This document shows, in pieces, positions 38,107-51,661 of a DNA stretch of 64,000 nt; position 1 is the first letter of the stretch, and every line of letters starts with the position of its first letter. This stretch comes from Hyperoodon ampullatus. Lineage: Eukaryota; Chordata; Mammalia; Artiodactyla; Ziphiidae. A program made the position numbers and the translations under genes. Under the pieces are notes generated by a model. The model did not search any database, had not been told where the DNA came from, and saw nothing but the letters and a program-made list of their open reading frames with translations. The DNA lies in NCBI GenBank assembly GCA_949752795.1, contig CATKHW010000424.1, forward strand, positions 372,001-436,000. Reading direction: 5' to 3'.

Positions 38107-39780
38107 GGTATGGGGGCCTCTCATTGTTGTGGCCTCTGTAGTTGTGGAGCACAGGCTCCGGACATGCAGGCTCAATGGCCATGGATCATGGGCCAAGCTG
38201 CTCCGCGGCATGAGGGATCCTCCCAGACCGGGGCACGAACCCGTGTACCCTGCAGTGGCAGGCGGACTCTCAACCACTGCGCCAACAGGGAAGCCCCTGA
38301 TTAGTAAGAATCTTAAAACCTAAGTATCGATATGTCTCCGTAAGGGAATCAAGTCTGTCTAGACCGGCATAAACACGTCAGTGAAAATCAGCTCAACCTC
38401 ATTATAAAAATGAATTCCAAAACAAAACCCAAAAAAACAGCGAAATTCTAACACAATTCCTTCAGGTGTTATGATAAAGCCTGTAATGACCCTATCCAAA
38501 ATGACAGCTGGATGAGACATAAGGCTGGTCACTTGGGACTGAGAGGATTGGTGAAATTGGGTGAGAAAATGCAGACGCTTTAAAGCAATAATGCATTCCA
38601 CCAATTCCATGGGTCCCAACTCTCCAGGTAGAAGGGAATATCACTACAGTTATAACATGTACGGGAAACATAGAGAATGGACACAATGTGTATACGAAAG
38701 CTTTCTAAAACTCAAGTAATAGTCCCTCTCCTGGTGCTCCGGTTTGAATTTCCAACTGCTTTATTATCAATCTCCCAACTTGGAGAGACAGCCCCTTTAA
38801 CCTCCTGTTTCTCACACGTTGCCAAATTGGCAGAGGATGGAAGGGAAGATGGAGAACCAATGAGAGAGTATCTGTTAGGCATTTGGACGGGCACATGTCA
38901 CTCTAATTTCCGGGCAGGAAGAAGAATTAACAAAGTCTCAGCCACCAGCCGGGACCCATTATAGTTCCTGAACCAAAATTTTGGACTTGTGGTCAGCTCA
39001 CAAAAAACGAGTTGAAAAATGGAGCTCAGGGGCACAGCAATTCACAAACTGGCAGAGTACTAAAGGGAAACTATCGTCCAAAAATCTGTTCAGGGAAAGC
39101 AACGAGGAGGACTTGAAAGCGAGCCAGAATAGCAGGAAACAGATTTCAAGAGGTACATTGGAATCGCCTTTAAAGCACAGGAAGAGGGGCACAACTTCGA
39201 CAATGATGCATTTGGCCAAAAAGGCCGTATTCGTTTTCTCCTGAATATATTCAGGAGAAGACGCAAACGACATTTTCGCCCAAGCAAGCAAGCGGGCAAT
39301 GCAAATCTGCACTACAAAGAAGTATCACTTCCCACTGGTCAAAAGGGACATCCACAAAATGTGTAAAAACAAGAAAGGCAAGACAGGCCCTGGAGAAGAG
39401 GGAGCCTAGTTATGCTGATGGGCAGGATGTAAATTGCCAACTGCCTTTCTGGAGGAGTGCATTGTGTTCCCTAAAACAAGTAAACAACAGAGCTACAGAG
39501 CCAAGGGCACTTCCAGTCTAGGGAATATACCTTGGGCATACTGAAAATCAATAAGACAGAGCCACTCCAAAATTTAGGGCTGCACTGCTTACAAGAACCT
39601 CAACTTGGGTACACCTTAAATTTCCCATGAAAGCAAAAATGGTTCAAGAAACTGTGTTAGTTACGTACGATGGAATAGCCCTCAGCCATGAAATCAATGT
39701 CATAAGGCCAGTAGCAGCAGAATGAGTGGATAGAGGTACGATGATTCTAAGTGAAATAAGTCACAGAGAAAAAGAAACTT
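37801..39780 (+). repeat. L1-derived satellite unit U1, with SINE insertion
   Basis: About 1,734 bp without the SINE and one target-site copy. The palindrome is at 39,212-39,283. It shares with unit a1 the variants 'cacgtcagtgaaaatcagc' and 'caacctcattata', placing U1 and a1 as paralogues next to the two satellite A ends. Confidence 0.92.
38069..38296 (-). mobile_element. CHR-type tRNA-derived SINE, minus strand
   Basis: The reverse complement of the SINE at 28,913: a T tract (38,069 to about 38,104), then gcggtatgggggcctctc ... and the terminal caacagggaagcc. The perfect 18-bp target-site duplication ctgattagtaagaatctt lies at 38,051-38,068 and 38,297-38,314. It is somewhat more diverged from the family than the other copy. 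It interrupts unit U1 only. Confidence 0.93.
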
Positions 39781-41519
39781 ATCATAAGATATCAATTATT
39801 AAGGTCCTGTAAACATGGCAACACATGAACAGAGTTAGGAAAGAGAAAAGTGCCTCTCATTTAGAAAACACTCTTATGCCTTCTTAAGGGGAAAGGAGAG
39901 GTGGGGTGATGCTTAAAACCACAGTTTGATATTCGTATAGGTAGCATTCCAAAAGCCAAATATGGAAAAGAAAAGACCTACACCTTCCTCAGTGAAAGGC
40001 ACTCAAAACCCCATACTTTCCGCAGAGGAATATATCTGACTAGTAATAATATTAAAACGTGTATATTGATATGTCTCCATAAGGGAATCAAGTGTGTCTA
40101 GACTGGCATTAACATGGCAGTGAGAATCAGCTCAAACCCACTATAAAAAGGAATTTTAAAAACAACAAAAAAAAAAATGGGAAATTCTTTACAATTCCTT
40201 CAGGGGCTCTGATGAAACCTAGAATGACCGTATCTACAACGACAGCTGGATGTGGCATAAGGCTGGACACTTGGCACTGAGAGGATTGGTGAGATTGGGT
40301 GAGCAAATGCAGACCAAATAAAGCAATAATGCGTGGCACACATTCCAAGGGTCCCAACTCTCCAGGTTGAAGGGAATATTACTACAGCTATAACATGTAC
40401 GGGAGACCTAGAGAATGGACACACTCTGAATACGAAGGGTTTCTAGAACTTAACTAATAGTCCCTCTCCTGGTTCTCCAGCTAGAATTTCCAACTGCTTT
40501 ACTATCAATCTCCCAAATTGGAGAGACAGCCCCTTTAACCTCCTGGTTCGCACAGTTTGCCAATTTGGCAGAGGATGAAAGGGAAGAGGGAGAACCAATG
40601 AGAGAGTAGCTGTTAGGCATTTGGACGGGCACATGTCACTCTAATTTCCCGGCAGGAAGAAGATTTAACCAAAGTCTCAGCCACCCGCCGGGAAACAGTA
40701 TAGGTCCTGAACCAAAAGTTCGGAGTTGCGGTCAGCTCACAAAAAACGTGTTGAAAAATGGAGCTCAGGGGCACAGCAATTCACACACTGGCAGAGTAAT
40801 AAAGGACAACTATAGTCCAAAAACCTGTTGAGGGAAGGCAACCAGGCAGACTTGAAAGCGAGCCAGTATAGCAGGAAACAGATTTCAAGAGGTACATTGG
40901 AATCCCCTTTAAAGCACAGGAAGAGGGGCACAACTTCGACAATGATGCACTTGGACAAAAAGGGCATATGAGTTTTCTCCTGAATATATTTAGGAGAAAA
41001 CGTATACGCCCTTTTTGGCCAAGCAAGCAAGTGTGCAATGCAAATCTGCACTACAAAGAAGTATCACTTCCCACCGGTCAAAAGGGACATCCGCAAAATG
41101 TGTAAAAACCAGAAATGCAAGATAGGCCCTGGAGAACTGGGAGCCTAGTTATGCGGATGGGCAGGATGTAAACTGCCAACTGCCTCTCTGGAGGAGTGCA
41201 TTGTGTTCCCTCAAACAAGTAAACAACAGAGCTACAGAGCCAAGGGCACTTCCAGTGTAGGGAATATACCTTGGGAAAACTGAAAATCAATAAGACAGAG
41301 CCACCCCAAAATTTAAAGCTGCACTGATTACAAGAACCTCAACTTGGGTACACCTTAAATATCCCAGGAAAGAGAAAATTGGTTCAAGAAATTGTACTTA
41401 CGTACGATTGAATATCCCTCAGCCATGAAATCAATGTCATAAGGCCAGTAGCAGCAAAATGATTGGATTCAGGTACGATGATGCTAAGGGAAATAAGTCA
41501 CAGAGAAAAAGAAACTTAT
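39781..41519 (+). repeat. L1-derived satellite unit U2
   Basis: 1,739 bp. The palindrome is at 40,951-41,022. It carries 'ggttctccagctagaatttc' (shared with U5 and U11) and, near its end, 'gaaattgtacttacgtacg' lacking three bases (shared with U7). It is therefore mosaic with respect to other units. Confidence 0.93.
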
Positions 41520-43257
41520 AATAAGATATCACTTCTGAGGTTCCTGTAAACATGGCTACACATGAACTGAGTTAAGAAAGAGAACAGAGTCTCACGTTTA
41601 GAAAACACTCTTATGCCTGCTTAAGGGGAAAGGAGCGGAGGGGTGATGCATAAATCCAGAGTTTGATATTCGTACAGCTACCGTTCCAAAAAACAAATAT
41701 GGAATACACAAGACCTACACCTTCCTCAGTGAAAGGGATGAAAACCCCATATTTCCCGCAGAGGATTATATCTGACTAGTAAGATTCTTAAAACCTATGT
41801 ATTGATATGTCTCCGTAAGGGAATGAAGTGGGTCTAGACTGGCATAAACATGGCAGTGAGAATCAGCTCAAACACACTATAAAAAGGAATTTCAAAAACA
41901 AAACAAAAAAACAGGGAAATTCTTTACAATTCCTACAGGGGCTCTGATGAAACCTGGAATGACCCTATCTACAAGGACAGCTGGATGTGGCATAAACCTG
42001 GACACTTGGGACTTAGAGGGTTGGTGAGATTCAGTGAGCAAATGCAGACCATTTAAAGCAATAATGCGTGGAACACCTTCCAAGGGTCCCAACTCTCCAG
42101 GTTGAAGGGAATATTACTACAGCTATAACATGTACGTCACACCTAGAGAATGGATACACTTTGAATACGAAAGGTTTCTAAAACTCAACTAAGAGTCCCT
42201 CTTATGGTGCTCCGGTTTGAATTTCCATCTCCTTTATTATCAATCTCCCAACTTGGAGAGACATCCTCTTTAACCTCCTGGTTCTCACAGGTTGTCAGTT
42301 TGGCAGAGGATGAAAGGGAAGAGGGAGAACCAATAAGAGAATAGCTGTTAGGCATTTCGACGGCACATGTCACTCTAATTGTGCGTCAGGAAGAAGAATT
42401 AATCAAATTCTCAGCCACCCACTGAGAACCTGTATAGGTCCTGAACCAAAATTTGGGACTTGTGGTCAGCTCACAAAAAAATTATTTGAAAAATGGAGCT
42501 CAGGGGCACAGCAATTCACAAACTGGCAGAGTACTAAAGGGCAAATATCGTCCAAAAATCTGTTGGGGGAAGGCAACGAGGTGGACCTGAATGCGAGCCC
42601 GAATAGCAGGAAACAGATTTCAAGAGGTACATTGGAATCGCCTTCAAAGCACAGGAAGAGGAGCACAACTTCGACCATGATGCACTTGGCCAAAAAGGGC
42701 ATATGCGCTTTCTCTTGAATATATTCAGGAGAAAACGCATACGCCCTTTTTGGCCAAGCAAGCAAGCCAGCAATGCAAATCTGCACTACAAAGAAGTATC
42801 ACTTCCCACCGGTCTAAAGGTACATCCGCAAAATGTGTAAAAACCAGAAAGGGAAGACAGGCCCAAGAGAACAGGGATCCTTGTTATGCTGATGGGCGGG
42901 ATGTAAATTGCCAACCGCCTCTCTGGAGGAGTGCAATGTGTTCCCTAAAACAATTAAACAACAGAGTTACAGAGCCAAGGTCACTTCCAGTCTAGGGAAT
43001 ATACCTTGGGAAAACTGAAAATCAATAAGACAGAGCCACCCCAAAATTTAGGGCTGCACTGTTTACAAGAACCTCAACTTGGGTACACCTTAAATATCCC
43101 AGGAAAGACAAAATTGGTTCAAGAAATTTTGGTACTTACGTACGATGGATTATCCCTCAGCCACAAAATCAATATCATAAGGCCAGTAGCAGCAAAATGA
43201 GTGGATTCAGGTACGATGATTCTAAGAGAAATAAGTCACAGAGAAAAAGAAACTTAT
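41520..43257 (+). repeat. L1-derived satellite unit U3
   Basis: 1,738 bp. The palindrome is at 42,686-42,757. Private variants 'cttatggtgctcc' and 'attgtgcgtcagg' are shared with U8, five units downstream. Confidence 0.93.
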
Positions 43258-44990
43258 CATAAGATATCACTTATGAAGGTCCTTTAAACATGGCTACACA
43301 TGAACAGAGTTAGGAAAGAGAAAAGAGCCTCTCATTTACAAAACACTCTTATGCCTGCTTAAGGGGAAAGGAGAGGAGGGGTATTGCATAAAACCAGAGT
43401 TTGATATTCGTACAGGTACCATTCCAAAAACCAAATATGGAATAGACAAGACCTACACATTCCTCAGTGAAGGGACACAAAAACCCATATTTCCCGCAGA
43501 GGAATATATCTGACCAGTAAGAATCTTGAAACCTATGTATTGATATGTCTCCATAAGGGAATCAATTGTGACTAGACGGGCATAAACATGGCAGTGAGAA
43601 TCAGCTCAAACCCACTATAAAAATGAATTTCAAAAACAAAACAAAAAAACAGGGAAATTCTTTACAATTCCTTCAGGGGCTCTAATGAAACCTAGAATGA
43701 CCGTATCTACAACGCCAGCTGGATGTGGCATAAGGCTGGACACTTGGGACTGAGAGGATTTGTGAGATTCAGTGAGCAAATGCAGACCATTTAAACAAAT
43801 AATGCGTGACAAACATTTCAAAGGTCCCAACTTTCCAGGTTGAAGGGAATATTACTACAGCTATAACATGTACGGGAAACCTAGAGAATGGACACACTGT
43901 GAATACGAAAGGCTTCTAAAACTAAACTAAACTCCCTCTCCTGGTGCTCCGGTTTGTACTTCCAACTGCTTTACTATCAATCTCCCAAATTGGAGAGACA
44001 GCCCCTTTAACCTCCTGGTTCGCACACGTTGCAAAATTGGCAGAGGATGAAAGGGAAGAGGGAGAACCAATGAGAGAGTAGCTATTAGGCATTTGGACGG
44101 GCACATATCACTCTAATTTCCCGGCAGGAAGAAGAATTAATCAAAGTCTCAGCCACCCACTGGGAACCTGTGTAGTTCCTGAACCAAAATTTTGGAATTG
44201 CGGTCATCTCACAAAAAACGAGTAGAAAAATGGAGCTCAGGGGCACAGCAATTCACAAACTGGCAGAGTACTAAAGGGCAACTATCGTCCAAAAATCTGT
44301 TGAGGGAAGGCAATGAGGTGGACTTGAAAGCGAGCCCGAATAGCAGGAAACAGATTTCAAGAGGTACATTGGTATCGCCTTTAAAGCACAGGAAGAGGGG
44401 CACAACTTCGACAATGATGCACTTGGCCAAAAAGGGCGTATGCGTTTCCTCCAGAATATAAGCAGGAGGAAACGCATACGCCCTTATTGGCCAAGCAAGC
44501 AAGCGGGCAATGAAATTCTGCAGTACAATGAAATATCACTTCCCAGCGGTCAAAAGGGACATCTGCAAAATGTGTAAAAACCAGAAAGGCAAGACAGGCC
44601 CTGGAGAACAGGGAGCCTAGTTATGCTGATGGGCAGGATGTAAATTGCCATCCGCCTCTCTGGAGGAGTGCAATGTGTTCACTAAAACAATTAAACAACA
44701 GAGCTACAGAGCCAAGGGCACTTCCAGTCTGGGGAATATACCTTGTGAAAACTCAAAATCAATAAGACAGAGCCACCACAAAATTTAGGGCTGCACTGTT
44801 TACAAGAACCTCAACATGGATACACCTTAAATATCCCAGGAAAGACAAAATTGGTTCAAGAAATTTTGGTACTTACGTACGATGGTTTATCCCTCAGCCA
44901 TGAAATCAATGTCATAATGCCAGTAGCAGCAAAATGAGTGGATTCAGGTACGATGATTCTAAGTGAAATAAGTCACAGAGAAAAAGAAAC
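43258..44990 (+). repeat. L1-derived satellite unit U4
   Basis: 1,733 bp. The palindrome is at 44,423-44,494, of the 'gtttcctcc' variant. It shares 'gaaattctgcagtacaa' with a2 and U10. Confidence 0.93.
44423..44494. repeat. 72-bp palindrome ('tttcctcc' variant, matched arms)
   Basis: The left arm gcgtttcctcc is matched by the right arm ggaggaaacgc. Differences between arms are confined to the centre (agaatataagca) and to one base of the outer right arm (ttatt). It can form a cruciform or hairpin with an almost unbroken stem. Confidence 0.87.
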
Positions 44991-45383
44991 TTATCATAAG
45001 ATATCACTTATGAAGGTCCTGTAAACATGGCTACACATGAACAGATTTAGGAAAGAGAAAAGAGCCTCTCATTTACAAAACACTCTTATGCCTGCTTAAG
45101 GGGAAAGGAGAGGAGGGGTGATGCATAAAACCAGAATTTGATATTCATACAGGTACCATTCCAAAAACCAAATATGGAATAGACAAGACCTTCACCTTCC
45201 TCAGTGAAAGGGACTCAAAACCCCATATTTCCCGCAGAGGAATATATCTGACTAGTAATAATCTTAAAACCTATATATTGATATGTCTCCATAAGGGAAT
45301 CAAGTGTGTCTATACTGGCATTAACATGGCAGTGAGAATCAGCTCAAACCCACTATAAAAAGGAATTTCAAAAACAAACAAAC

Positions 45384-46870
45384 AGGACTTCCGGGTAAGA
45401 TGGCGGAAGAGTAAGATGCCGAGATCACCTTCCTCCCCATGGATACAACAGAAATACAGCTACACGTGGAACAACTCCTACAGAACACATACTGAACGGT
45501 GGCAGAAGACCCCAGACTTCCCAAAAGGCAAGAAACTCCCCACATACCTGGGTAGGGCAAAGCGGAGAGATTCCCGCACAGAGGAGCGGTGGCGAGTGGC
45601 ACTCACCAGCCGGAGAGGCTTTTCTGCTCGCCCGCCGGGGCGGGCGGCGCTGGAAGTTGAGGCTCTGGCTTCGGTCAGAGCACAGGGAGAGGACTGGGGC
45701 GGGCGGCGAGAACTCAGCCTGAAGGGGGTTAATGCGCCACAGCTAGCCGGGAGGGAGTCCGGGAATACCCTGGAGCTGCCGAAGAGGCAAGAGACTTTTT
45801 CTTCCCTCTTGGTTTTCTGGTGCGCGAGGAGAGGGGATTAAGAGCGCTGCTTAAAGGGGCTCCACAGATGGGCGCGAGTCGCGGCTGAAAGCGCGGAGCC
45901 CAGAGACTGGCGTGGGACGCTGGGGCTGCTGCTGCCGCCGCCAAGAAGCCTGTGTTCGAGCGTAAGTCACTGTCCACACCGCCGTTCCGGTAGCCTGTTC
46001 AGCCAGCCACTGCCGGGGTCCCGGGATCCAGGGGCGGCTTCCCTGGGAGGACGCACGGTGTGCCTCGGGCTAGTGCAACGTCACGCCGACATCTGCCACT
46101 GCAGGCTCTCCCCGCACTCCATGCCCCTCCCTCCCGCCCGGCCTGAGTGAGCCAGAGTCCCCTAAGAGGCTGTTCCTTTAACCCTGTCCTGTCTGAGCGA
46201 AGAACAGACCCCCTCCGGCGACCTACACGCAGAGGCGGGGCCAAATCCAAAGCTGAGACCCAGGAGCTGTGAGAACAAAGAAGAGAAAGGGAAACCTCTC
46301 CCAGCAGCCTCAGAAGCAGTGGATTAAAGCTCCACAATCAACTTGATGTACTCTGCATCTGTGGAATACATGAATAGACAACAAATCATCCCAAATTGAG
46401 GAGCCAGGAGTCAATGCTGGGCCTCTGAGGTGGGAGAGCCAACTTCAGGGCACTGGTCCACAAGAGACCTCCCAGCTCCACATAATATCGAACGGCGAAA
46501 ATCTTCCAGAGATCTCCATCTCAACACCAGCACCCAGCTTCACTCAACGACCAGCAAGCTACAGTGCTGGATACCCTATGCCAAACAACTGGCAAGACAG
46601 GAACACAAGGCCACCCATTAGCAGAAAGGTGGCCTAAAATCATAAAAAGTCCACAGACACCCCAAAACACACCACCAGACGTGGACCTGCCCACCAGAAA
46701 GACAAGATCCAGCCTCATCCACCAGAACACAGGCACTAGTCCCCACCACCAGGAAGCCTACACAACCCACTAAACCAACCTTAGCCACTGGGGACAGACA
46801 CCAAAAACAACGGGAACTACGAACCTGCAGCCTGCAAAAAGGAGACCACAAACACAGTAACATAAGCAAA
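45384..46870 (+). promoter_or_regulatory. L1 5' UTR / internal promoter region
   Basis: This 1.49-kb leader precedes ORF1. It is GC-rich between about 45,545 and 46,300, unlike the AT-rich satellite around it. In L1 elements this region contains an internal RNA polymerase II promoter; activity here is inferred, not seen. A stretch near the start reads atggcggaag, as in other L1 leaders. Open frames within it (45,416-45,841 and others) are typical fortuitous frames in CpG-rich DNA. Confidence 0.8.
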
Positions 46871-47785
46871 ATGAGAAGACAGAAAAACACACAGCAGGAG
46901 AAGGAGCAAGATAAAAACCCACCAGACCTAACAAATGAAGAGGTAATAGGCATTCTACCTGAAAAAGAATTCAGAATAATGATGGTAAAGACGATGCAAG
47001 ATTCTATTTCCCAGATCCAAAATCTTGGAAATAGAATAGACAAAATGCAAGAAACTGTTAACAAGGACCTAGAAGAACTAAAGATGAATCAAGCATCGAT
47101 TAAAAACACAATAAATGAAATAAAAAATACTCTAGATGGGATCAATAGCAGAATAACTGAGGCAGAAGAACAGATATGTGAGGTGGAAGATAAAATAGTG
47201 GAAATAACTAATGCAGAGCAAAATAAAGAAAAAAGAATGAAAAGAATTGAGGACAGTCTCAGAGACCTCTGGGACAACATTAAACGCACCAACATTCGAA
47301 TCATAGGGGTTCCAGAAGAAGAAGAGAAAAAGAAAGGGACTGAGAAAATATTTGAAGAGATTATAGTTGAAAACTTCCCTAATATGGGAAAGGAAATAGT
47401 TAATCAAGTCCAGGAGGCACAGAGAGTCCCATACAGAATAAATCCAAGGAGAAATACGCCAAGACACATATTAATCAAACTGTCAAAAATTAAACACAAA
47501 GAAATCATATTAAAAGCAGCAAGGCAAAAACAACAAATAACACACAAGGGAATCCCCATCAGGATAACAGCTGATCTCTCAGCAGAAACTCTACAAGCCA
47601 GAAGGGAGTGGCAGGACATAATTAAAGTGATGAAGGAGAAAAACCTGCAACCAAGATTACTCTACCCAGCAAGGATCTCATTCAGATTTGATGGAGAAAT
47701 TAAAACGTTTACAGACAAGCAAAAGCTGAGAGAGTTCAGCACCACCAAACCAGCTTTACAACAAATGCTAAAGGAACTTCTGTAG
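46871..47785 (+). CDS. ORF1: LINE-1 ORF1 protein (RNA-binding chaperone), intact frame
   Basis: A 304-codon open frame. In the L1 family ORF1p forms coiled-coil trimers that coat L1 RNA in cytoplasmic ribonucleoprotein particles and act as a nucleic-acid chaperone. Visible here are a charged N-terminus (residues 1-40, rich in K, Q and E), a long heptad-like coiled coil (about 45-130, ending in RMKRIEDSLRDLWDNIKRTN), an RRM-type domain (about 135-225, with NIRIIGVPE near its start and ILIKLSKIKHKE further on) and the C-terminal domain (about 228-300, with ITADLSAETLQARREW). Length is in the usual mammalian range of 300-370, at the short end. The start is the first ATG of the frame, preceded by a normal leader. 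No stop or frameshift is visible. Whether it is expressed cannot be judged. Confidence 0.92.
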   Translation: MRRQKNTQQEKEQDKNPPDLTNEEVIGILPEKEFRIMMVKTMQDSISQIQNLGNRIDKMQETVNKDLEELKMNQASIKNTINEIKNTLDGINSRITEAEEQICEVEDKIVEITNAEQNKEKRMKRIEDSLRDLWDNIKRTNIRIIGVPEEEEKKKGTEKIFEEIIVENFPNMGKEIVNQVQEAQRVPYRINPRRNTPRHILIKLSKIKHKEIILKAARQKQQITHKGIPIRITADLSAETLQARREWQDIIKVMKEKNLQPRLLYPARISFRFDGEIKTFTDKQKLREFSTTKPALQQMLKELL

Positions 47786-47843
47786 GCAAGAAACACAACA
47801 GAAGGAAAAGACCTACAATAACGAACCCAAAACAATTAAGAAA

Positions 47844-50800
47844 ATGGGAATAGGAACATACATATCGATAATTACCTTAAATGTAAATGGACTAAATGCT
47901 CCCACCAAAAGACACAGATTGGCTGAATGGATACAAAAAAAAGACCCATATATATGCTGTCTACAAGAGACCCACTTCAGACCTAGAGACACATACAGAC
48001 TGAAAGTAAGGGGATGGAAAAAGATATTCCATGCAAATTGAAACTAAAAGAAAGCTGGAGTAGCAATTCTCATATCAGACAAAATAGACTTTAAAATAAA
48101 GACTACTAGAAGAGACAAAGAAGGACACTACATAATGATCAAGGGATCGATCCAAGAAGAAGATATAACAATTGTAAATATTTATGCACCAAACGTAGGA
48201 GCACCTCAATACATAAGGCAAATACTAACAGCCATAAAAGGAGAAATCGACAGTAACACAAACATAGTAGGGGACTTTAACACCCCACTTTCACCAATGG
48301 ACAGATCATCCAAAATGAAAATAAATAAGGAAACACAAGCTTTAAATGATACATTAAACAAGATGGACTTAATTGATATTTATAGGACATTCCATCCAAA
48401 AACAACAGAATACACATTTTTCTCAAGTGCTCATGGAACATTCTCCAGGATAGATCATATCTTGGGTCACAAATCAAGCCTTGGTAAATTTAAGAAAATT
48501 GAAATTGTATCAAGTATCTTTTCTGACCACAATGCTATGAGACTAGATATCAATTACAGGAAAAGAGCTGTAAAAAATACAAACACATGGAGGCTAAACA
48601 ATACACTACTTAATAACGAAGTGATCACTGAAGAAATCAAAGAGGAAATTAAAAAATACCTAGAAACAAATGACAATGGAGACACGACGACCCAAAACCT
48701 ATGGGATGCAGCAAAAGCAGTTCTAAGAGGGAAGTTTATAACAATACAATCCCACCTTAAGAAACAGGAAACATCTCGAATAAACAACCTAACCTTGCAC
48801 CTAAAGCAATTAGAGAAAGAAGAACAAAAACATCCCAAAGTTAGCAGAAGGAAAGAAATCATAAAAATCAGATCAGAAATAAATGAAAAAGAAATGAAGG
48901 AAACGATAGCAAAGATCCATAAAACTAAAAGCTGGTTCTTTGAGAAGATAAACAAAATTGATAAACCATTAGCCAGACTCATCAAGAAAAAAAAGGAGAA
49001 GACTCAAATCAATAGAATTAGAAATGAAGAAGTAGAAGTAACAACTGACACTGCAGAAATACAAAAGATCATGAGAGATTATTACAAGCAACTCTATGCC
49101 AATAAAATGGACAACCTGGAAGAAATGGACAAATTCTTAGAAATGCACAACGTGCCAAGACTGAATCAGGAAGAAATAGAAAATATGAACAGACCAATCA
49201 CAAGCACTGAAATTGAAACTGTGATAAAAAATCTTCCAACAAACAAAAGCCCAGGACCAGATGGCTTCACAGGCGAATTCTATCAAGCATTTAGAGAAGA
49301 GCTAACACATATCCTTCTCAAACTCTTCCAAAATATAGCAGAGGGAGGAACACTCCCAAACTCATTCTACGAGGCCACCATCACCCTGATACCAAAACCA
49401 GACAAGGATGTCACAAAGAAAGAAAACTACAGGCCAATATCACTGATGAACATAGATGCAAAAATCCTCAGCAAAATACTAGCAAACAGAATCCAACAGC
49501 ACATTAAAAGGATCATACACCATGATCAAGTGGGGTTTATTCCAGGAATGCAGGGATTCTTCAATATATGCAAATCAATCAACGTGATACACCATATTAA
49601 CAAATTGAAGGAGAAAAACCATATGATCATCTCAATAGATGCAGAGAAAGCTTTCGACAAAATTCAACACCCATTTATGATAAAAACCCTGCAGAAAGTA
49701 GGCATAGAGGGAACTTTCCTCAACATAATAAAGGCCATATATGACAAACCCACAACCAGCATCGTGCTCAATGGTGAAAAACTGAAACCATTTCCACTGA
49801 AATCGGGAACAAGACAAGGTTGCCCACTCTCACCACTCTTATTCAACATAGTTTTGGAAGTTTTAGCCACAGCAATCAGAGAAGAAAAGGAAATAAAAGG
49901 AATCCAAATCGGAAAAGAGGAAGTAAAGCTGTCACTGTTTGCAGATGACATGATACTATACATAGAGAATCCTAAAGATGCTACCAGAAAACTACTAGAG
50001 CTAATCAATGAATTTGGTAAAGTGGCAGGATACAAAATTAATGCACAGAAATCTGTGGCATTCCTATATAGTAATGATGAAAAATCTGAAAGTGAAATCA
50101 AGGAAACACTCCCATTTACCATTGCAACAAAAAGAATAAAATATCTAGGAATAAACCTACCTAAGGAGACAAAAGACCCGTATGCAGAAAATTATAAGAC
50201 ACTGATGAAAGGAATTAAAGATGATACAAATAGATGGAGAGATGTACCATGTTCTTGGATTGGAAGAATCAACATTGTGAAAATGACTCTACTACCCAAA
50301 GCAATCTACAGATTCAATGCAATCCCTATCAAATTACCACTGGCATTTTTCACAGAACTAGAACAAAAAATTTCACAATTTGTATGGAAACACAAAAGAC
50401 CCCGAATAGCCAAAGCAATCTTGAGAACGAAAAATGGAGCTGGAGGAATCAGGCTCCCTGACTTCAGACTATACTACAAAGCTACAGTAATCAAGACAGT
50501 ATGGTACTGGCACAAAAACAGAAAGATAGATCAATGGAACAGGATAGAAAGCCCAGAGATAAACCCACGGACATATGGTCACCTTATCTTTGATGAAGGA
50601 GGCAGGAATGTACAGTGGAGAAAGGACAGTCTCTTCAATAAGTGGTGCTGGGAAAACTGGATAGGGACATTTAAAGTATGAGATTAGATCACTCCCTAAC
50701 ACCATACACAAAAATAAGCTCAAAATGGATTAAAGACCTAAATGTAAGGCCAGAAACTATCAAACTCTTAGAGGAAAACATAGGCATAACAGTCCATGAC

Positions 50801-51661
50801 ATAAATCACAGCAAGATCCTTTTTGACCCACCTCCTAGAGAAATGGGAATAAAGACAAAAATAAACACATGGGACCTAATGAAACTTCAAAGCTTTTGCA
50901 CAGCAAAGGAAACCATAAACAAGACCAAAAGACAACCCTCAGAATGGGAGAACATATTTGCAAATGGAGCAACTGACAAAGGATTAATCTCCAAAATTTA
51001 TAAGCTGCTCATGCAGCTCAATAACAAAAAAACAAACAACCCAATCCAAAAATGGGCAGAAGACCTAAATAGACATTTCTCCACAGAAGATATACAGACT
51101 GCCAACAAACACATGAAAGGATGCTCAACATCTTTACTCATTAGAGAAATGCAAATCAATACCACAATGAGATATCATCTTACACCAGTCAGAATGGCCC
51201 TCATCAAAAAATCTAGAAACAATAAATGCTGGAGAGGGTGTGGAAAAAAGGGAACCCTCTTGCACTGCTGGTGGGAATGTAAATTGGTACAGCCACTATG
51301 GAGAACGGTATGGAGGTTCCTTAAAAAACTACAAATAGAACTACCATATGACCCAGCAATCCCACTACTGGGCATATACCCTGAGAAAACCATAATTCAA
51401 AAAGAGACATGTACCAAAATGTTCATAGCAGCCCTATTTACAATAGCCCGGAGATGGAAACAACCTAAGTGTCCATCATCGGATGAATGGGTAAAGAAGA
51501 TGTGGCACATATATACAATGGAATATTACTCAGCCATAAAAAGAAATGAAATTGAGCTATTTGTAATGAGGTGGATGGACCTAGAGTCTGTCATACAGAG
51601 TGAAGTAAGTCAGAAAGAGAAAGACAAATACTGTATGCTGACACATATATATGGAATTTAA
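47844..51661 (+). pseudogene. ORF2: LINE-1 ORF2 (endonuclease / reverse transcriptase), disrupted
   Basis: It spans about 1,272 codons, the normal length, beginning 58 bp after ORF1. The endonuclease domain starts with ITLNVNGLNAP and CCLQETHF (metal-binding Glu at codon 42), then GDFN (Asp 144) and SDHNAM (His 229). The reverse transcriptase core shows [19 protein letters not shown] and FADDMILY (catalytic Asp 701 and 702; gat at 49,944). The cysteine-rich C-terminal motif [18 protein letters not shown] is near 51,228-51,281. There are three lesions: TGA at 48,039-48,041, TAA at 48,045-48,047 (both substitutions in frame, in the endonuclease domain) and a one-base frame change near 50,667-50,678. 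Open pieces are 47,844-48,041, 48,135-50,681 (848 codons) and 50,678-51,661. The catalytic residues survive, so inactivation is recent. Confidence 0.95.

Noticed and set aside
45416..45841. 141-codon frame in the L1 5' UTR as a separate gene
   Set aside because: It lies wholly in the GC-rich L1 leader, whose fortuitous frames are common. No known motif is present.
48554..50122. Long minus-strand frames within the L1 (48,554-48,985; 49,664-50,122)
   Set aside because: Shadows of ORF2 coding sequence, which is A-rich on the plus strand and therefore poor in stop codons on the complement.
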